DNA of 64,000 nt from Alisma plantago-aquatica (Eukaryota; Streptophyta; Magnoliopsida; Alismatales; Alismataceae): the NCBI GenBank assembly GCA_963693085.1, contig OY856410.1:559415906-559479905 (forward strand), in the 5' to 3' direction. The notes beneath the pieces are model-generated. The model did no database searches, was not told where the DNA came from, and saw only the letters and a program-made list of their open reading frames with translations. Both the position numbers and the translations under genes were made by a program. Below, one piece after another: positions 60,181 to 64,000 of the stretch; within the stretch, counting starts at the first letter, position 1, and each line of letters begins with the position of its first letter.

Positions 60181-61954
60181 GGGCGGGCGCAACCAAGGGG
60201 TTACGTGTCAGCAGGGGGTTGGGGAGCTAGCTAGAGTCAGGGCTCACTAAGCGCAGAGACGTCACCAAGGTGGGCCTCGCGTCCCAGTCACGAGGCTTCG
60301 ATATGAAACAAGCAGAGGAGCCCACTCGAACCTTCGGGAAGGAGTCACGAGTACGTCAGGAGACGCTTGCCAGCGCGACGGAAGCTTCTGGAGGAAGCAA
60401 ACCCCCTGGAGTCCTCGCGACGCTAAAGGGAGGAGTCACGTACCCGCCACGCGCTGTAAGACACACGTGCACGGCACGCGACCGTCGACCCCTTGAGACC
60501 CTCGTAGGCGCGGAGGAAGGGCGGGCAAGAAACGAACCGGCCCCAGGCCCGGTCCAAGGGAAAAGCCTCGCGAACCGCCCCCGGGTAGCTAGGAACCCGG
60601 TCGAGGGCCAAAACCACGCCCAGGGAAAGAACCCCCGCGCGGCGCCCAGATCCGCAGAGGTCACGCCCGGGCGAACGAAGCTCCTGGAGGAGACCGGCCG
60701 AGCCGAGCCCCGGGTAGCTAGGAACCCGGTTCGAGCCGGCCCCACCACGTAGCAGGGACTTGGGCGCGTTGGGCAGCGTCGGAACCGGCGAACCCTAGCG
60801 CCAGCAACCGCCGCCTCAAACAGAGACGCGGTAGGGCACCGAAACCCTCGCAACAGCAGCGTCGCAGCGACCGCCTGAGGACGCGGCCGCACCACGCCGG
60901 AGGGTGACGTCGGCGCGAGAGAACACCACAGAGCGTCGCCGGAGAAGGTCACCGGTAGAGAACAGCAAGAAAGCACACAAGGGCAGGTAGCTCGGAACCC
61001 CCCTTCGCCCCGGACCACCCGCAAGATCCGTCCAGACGCGCACGGAAACACCAAAGACGAACACAAGGGTGGACGCACACACAGGTGGAAACTCGGAGTC
61101 ACCACACACGACGCCGATGAGTCGAGTGTCGCCGGGAGGCCACCAGGTGCCAAGACAAGCACACCACCACCGATGTTGTCCGGGTAGCTCGGAACCCAGG
61201 GAACCGCAAACCATCCAGAAGGTCCAAGCCAACGTCGCGGCGCCAACCCACGCACCCGTTGAACTCCTCAGGAAGCTCGGATCCTGAACGAACGTCCGAC
61301 CACGAACACCGCCGAACCACCAAAACGCCCCGCCGAAGAGCCGACAACCACGGCAGGAAACCGGCCGCACCCCCACCGGCGCACGGGTCCCACACCACAC
61401 CACCGCAACAGCAGCAGGGTGGCACTAAAACGCCGGCAACACAAGGGAGAGCACCCAGGGCCCCCGCAGGGTCCCAGGAGGACCGTAACCCCCAAGGGGC
61501 CGGTCGACTCCTCACCTGTTTTGTGGGGGCGCCGGTAAAGCAAAATTCCACTCGGTTGGCCAAAAGGCGCGGGCCACCACCACCAAGGAGCGATCGACTT
61601 TAAGGCGATGTAGAGTTTGCCGGGGTAGAAGGGAGCACAGGCGAAACTGGTCCCCGATCGTCCGCACGAGCCCCAAACCACCTTGGACGTTAGCAGCGCA
61701 GGTAGCAGGGAATGTCGAGGCCGGAGCAGGTGAAGCTAACGGTCGCCATAACTGCGGCCAGGGATGACAGCACCAGGGGACCGCATTAACTTCACCAGCC
61801 AGGGGGGGACAGGGGAAGCCCTGTAGCCGTGAGGGCCACAGGGGGGGAGGAGGGGAAAGTGCGGTGGAGAAGAGAAGCGGGGGAAGCCGGTTCTAGAGAG
61901 AAGCTGGAGCTCTCCTAGAGAGAGAAAGCGACTGGACTTAACTCAGAGCTGACT
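60181..61954 (-). promoter_or_regulatory. LINE-C 5' UTR with GGTAGCT(A/C)GGAACCC repeats
   Basis: About 1.8 kb, GC-rich. On the plus strand GGGTAGCTAGGAACCCGG occurs near 60584 and 60712, with variants GGTAGCTCGGAACCC near 60986 and 61182. The 5' start is pyrimidine-rich on the element strand (CTTTCTCTCTCTAGG). It matches the motif GGTTCCTAGCTAC in the LINE-B leader. The 299-codon minus-strand frame at 60356-61255 has no recognisable domain and is probably compositional. Confidence 0.5.
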
Positions 61955-62053
61955 GGTGATCACCTTTTCATCGGAATTGTCTATGTATTAAAATAGACGG
62001 GTAAAAACGATGAAGGAGATTCACAAAGGTGAACCACCCTACAAGGACCCCAG

Positions 62054-62068
62054 GGTGCGAGAAGCACC
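62054..62068 (-). other. 3' tail hairpin, LINE-D
   Basis: The minus strand reads GGTGCTTCTCGCACC, identical to LINE-B. A second hairpin (GTCTAT..ATAGAC) is at 61979-61998. Confidence 0.75.
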
Positions 62069-62265
62069 GGGTCAAAAAGGCCCACAGGAGAGAAGGGCCT
62101 CCACAACTCGAAGCGAAACAGAGCAAAGTAAACAGGACACGCCACACACCAGCGAAAACGGTGTGGGGTGCGTCTCGCCTCCCTATGTAACAACAAAAAG
62201 GGAGTGTGTGCGGGGGTAACTCTACAAAAAACCCCGTCTATGCACAAGGACCGTATACAAACTAA

Positions 62266-64000
62266 CTAACTGGGAACTAGAGGGATCCGCCAAGCCCTGC
62301 AGACGTGGGTCGGGGTAGATGAGCCCCACCCCTGAACCTCCGCAACGCGCTTTGTAGCTTTGACCACCAGGTCCCTACAATCTGAGGGGCTAAGAGTCTG
62401 CACGCCATGTCTTCTCTCGTTGTGTTGCTTCCATATGAAGTAGGCTGAGCATGTCCAAGCAGTGACAGTCAGCCACTTCCAACCTTTCCAACCCCTGGTT
62501 TTGTCCTCAACCAGGGTTATCGTGTCAGCGATGGTGGCCGTGACTGGGACCCTGATGTCGCAAAGGTCCATGACAGGCTGTAGCACAAGCCTAGAGAACC
62601 TACAACGGAAGAAAAGGTGTGAGGCGTTCTCCCGCTGCCTGCAGAAGGAACATCTATCACTGGCCTGGCTGTTCCATTCATGCACCTTGTCGGCGGTGGC
62701 GAGTGCATCATGGAAAGCCCTGTAGATAGTGAAGCTCCACCGGTGGATGAGGTGACCCGCCCAAATGGTCTTGCCAACGTCACACACGGCCTGTTGTGGT
62801 TGGATGATCTTCCACAACTCGATGTTAGGGTTGACAAGCCTCATAAAGCCGGCGGGGGAGTTCTCGAAGATATGCTGGTGCTCGGTCCACGCACGGGCCA
62901 TGTTCTTCCACGAGTTAGACGCACCATGTCGCAGAAGCGCTGGGTCAGGAAGGGTGAGCCCGTAGCGCCTACGCATCCAGAGGGTCCAAGGGGAGTGGGT
63001 GCAGGTCTGGAACCTAACGAGCCTTTTAAGGGAGGCCCATAGGTTAATGAAGTTGACCCCTTTAAGTCCCAATCCCCCTTCCCTGCGAGGTCTAGCCAAG
63101 CGTTCAAAACGCATAGGATGGTAGCTAGCGCCCCAAACAAAGTCTGCCATAACCATCTCCATCCGGTCACAAGTGCCACTAGGAATGTGGCCCTGCAACG
63201 CCCAAAAGGTAACCAGGCCGGTGAGGTTAGCCTTGGCCAAGATGCAACGCCCTGCCATCGTGATTTTATCTGGGGGCCACTTAGATACCATCTTCTTCAT
63301 CTGATCAAGACACGGGTTGAAGAAGGCTGCTTTGTGGTTCCGGGCCGCTAGAGGGAACCCTAGGTAGCGCGTGGGGAGCTCATCCACGGGGCACCCAAGG
63401 ATGCAGCTGAGACGGTTGGCGTTGTCCGCAGCAGCTTTGGAGAAGAAGATCCTGGATTTAGAGGGATTAACTTTGATCCCCATAGTGGCGCTAAATTCCT
63501 CCAGCACGGTCTTGATCCCCCGTAGACTCCTCCTAGAGCCTTCCACGAAGAATAGCACGTCGTCCGCAAAGATGAGGTGGGACATGACGGCTGTTCGCTT
63601 GACTTTGTAGGTGTGGAACAAGCCAAGCCGTTCCCCTTCTGCCATGAGGATGGTGAGATACTCCATGACAATTGTGAAGAGGAGAGGGGACAGGGGACAG
63701 CCCTGCCTGAGCCCGCGCGAGCTGTTGAAGAGGCCCGCCGGGAGACCGTTTACAAGAACAGAGAAGGAGCAGGTAGTTACACATTGTTTGATCAAGCCCA
63801 TCCAAGTGGGGGGAAAACCCATTCTACCCATAATGGTCCAAAGGGCCTCCCAGTCAACATGATCGTAGGCTTTAGAGAGGTCGGTTTTGAGACAGGCCTT
63901 AGGCTTTGAGCGTTTGATGTCGAACCCGAGAAGAAACTCCGCCGCGAGGAGGGAGCAGTCCGAAATGCTCCTGTTAGGAATAAACGCCCCTTGGTTGTGT
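62266..64000 (-). CDS. LINE-D ORF2, C-terminal part: reverse transcriptase and zf-RVT, open at window edge
   Basis: The frame is open from the right edge (first codons read HNQGAFIPNRSISDCSLL) to TAG at 62266; an ATG at 63831 is internal, and the true start is outside the window. RT blocks: CLKTDLSKAYDHVDW, VNGLPAGLFNSSRGLRQGCP, and FADD at about 63559-63570. Then the thumb region (LGFPLAARNHKAAFFNPCLDQMKK is continuous here), and the zf-RVT motif CSFCRQRENASHLFFRC near the C-terminus. The enzyme copies LINE RNA at a nicked target. It shares the 3' tail with LINE-C and could act on it in trans. The endonuclease half lies outside the window, so intactness of the whole is unknown. Confidence 0.92.
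   Translation of the reverse strand, partial: HNQGAFIPNRSISDCSLLAAEFLLGFDIKRSKPKACLKTDLSKAYDHVDWEALWTIMGRMGFPPTWMGLIKQCVTTCSFSVLVNGLPAGLFNSSRGLRQGCPLSPLLFTIVMEYLTILMAEGERLGLFHTYKVKRTAVMSHLIFADDVLFFVEGSRRSLRGIKTVLEEFSATMGIKVNPSKSRIFFSKAAADNANRLSCILGCPVDELPTRYLGFPLAARNHKAAFFNPCLDQMKKMVSKWPPDKITMAGRCILAKANLTGLVTFWALQGHIPSGTCDRMEMVMADFVWGASYHPMRFERLARPRREGGLGLKGVNFINLWASLKRLVRFQTCTHSPWTLWMRRRYGLTLPDPALLRHGASNSWKNMARAWTEHQHIFENSPAGFMRLVNPNIELWKIIQPQQAVCDVGKTIWAGHLIHRWSFTIYRAFHDALATADKVHEWNSQASDRCSFCRQRENASHLFFRCRFSRLVLQPVMDLCDIRVPVTATIADTITLVEDKTRGWKGWKWLTVTAWTCSAYFIWKQHNERRHGVQTLSPSDCRDLVVKATKRVAEVQGWGSSTPTHVCRAWRIPLVPS

Larger units (their letters stand above)
56655..61954 (-). mobile_element. 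LINE-C: ORF1-only (HAL1-like) non-autonomous LINE, 5.3 kb
   Basis: Starts AGTCAGCTCTGAG on the minus strand at 61954, directly behind the LINE-D tail, and ends with the family 3' tail at 56655. It has a 1.8-kb 5' UTR, one long intact ORF1, and 1.38 kb of non-coding DNA where the 3.3-kb ORF2 would be. The post-ORF1 region is shared with copy 1 (40138-41891), which argues that this structure is a replicating family rather than a one-off deletion. Confidence 0.75.
61955..64000 (-). mobile_element. LINE-D, 3' part of an apparently intact L1-type LINE, runs off the window
   Basis: The tail ends at 61955 (GATGAAAAGGTGATCACC on the minus strand) and ORF2 is open to the right edge. No stop or frameshift was seen in the visible part. 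Confidence 0.85.

Noticed and set aside
60356..61255. 299-codon minus-strand frame in the LINE-C leader
   Set aside because: Lies in the 5' UTR, has no domain and no counterpart in LINE-A or B. Low stop density is explained by base composition.

Overview
The window is repeat-dominated nuclear DNA from a large-genome flowering plant. It carries plant CACTA, Ty1/copia, hAT and L1-type LINE elements, plus a reverse-oriented 18S-5.8S-26S rDNA copy whose ITS1 is short (about 260 bp), as in angiosperms. No host single-copy protein gene is recognisable. The only long undamaged reading frames are two LINE genes at the right end.

Layout. (1) 1-10019: a CACTA (En/Spm-type) transposon read on the minus strand and cut by the left window edge. 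Its TNP2-type transposase is broken. A second gene of about 15 exons joins a plant transposase (Ptta/En/Spm) region, a DUF8039-like region and a Ulp1 (C48) cysteine-protease domain. (2) 10020-23231: tandem repeats. These are a 1.13-kb duplication, a 171-bp satellite, about 10 copies of a 567-bp higher-order unit made of nine 63-bp monomers, and the 171-bp satellite again. (3) 23232-34295: a decayed Ty1/copia retrotransposon with 2.2-kb LTRs, whose 5' LTR holds a 1.84-kb hAT-like element with a perfect 8-bp target duplication. (4) 34296-34616: 0.3 kb that continues block 2. (5) 34617-39297: a degenerate rDNA copy on the minus strand (26S, ITS2, 5.8S, ITS1 and the 3' part of 18S). (6) 39298-64000: a cluster of five LINEs. 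They are a 3' fragment without ORF2, then LINE-A and LINE-B head to tail on the plus strand, then LINE-C and LINE-D on the minus strand.

The two main proposals are these. First, with the copia element removed, the satellite blocks lie directly downstream of the 26S 3' end, so the 13.5 kb of arrays is best explained as the intergenic spacer of an old rDNA unit, later invaded by CACTA and copia elements. Second, LINE-C keeps an uninterrupted ORF1 (DUF4283-like region plus CCHC knuckle) but has no ORF2. In place of ORF2 is a non-coding tail that is also found in the 39-42 kb copy. This resembles the mammalian 'half-L1' (HAL1) strategy, with neighbours such as LINE-D as possible RT donors. All five LINE tails share a short 3' hairpin, with compensatory base changes in its stem, which may be the RT recognition site.
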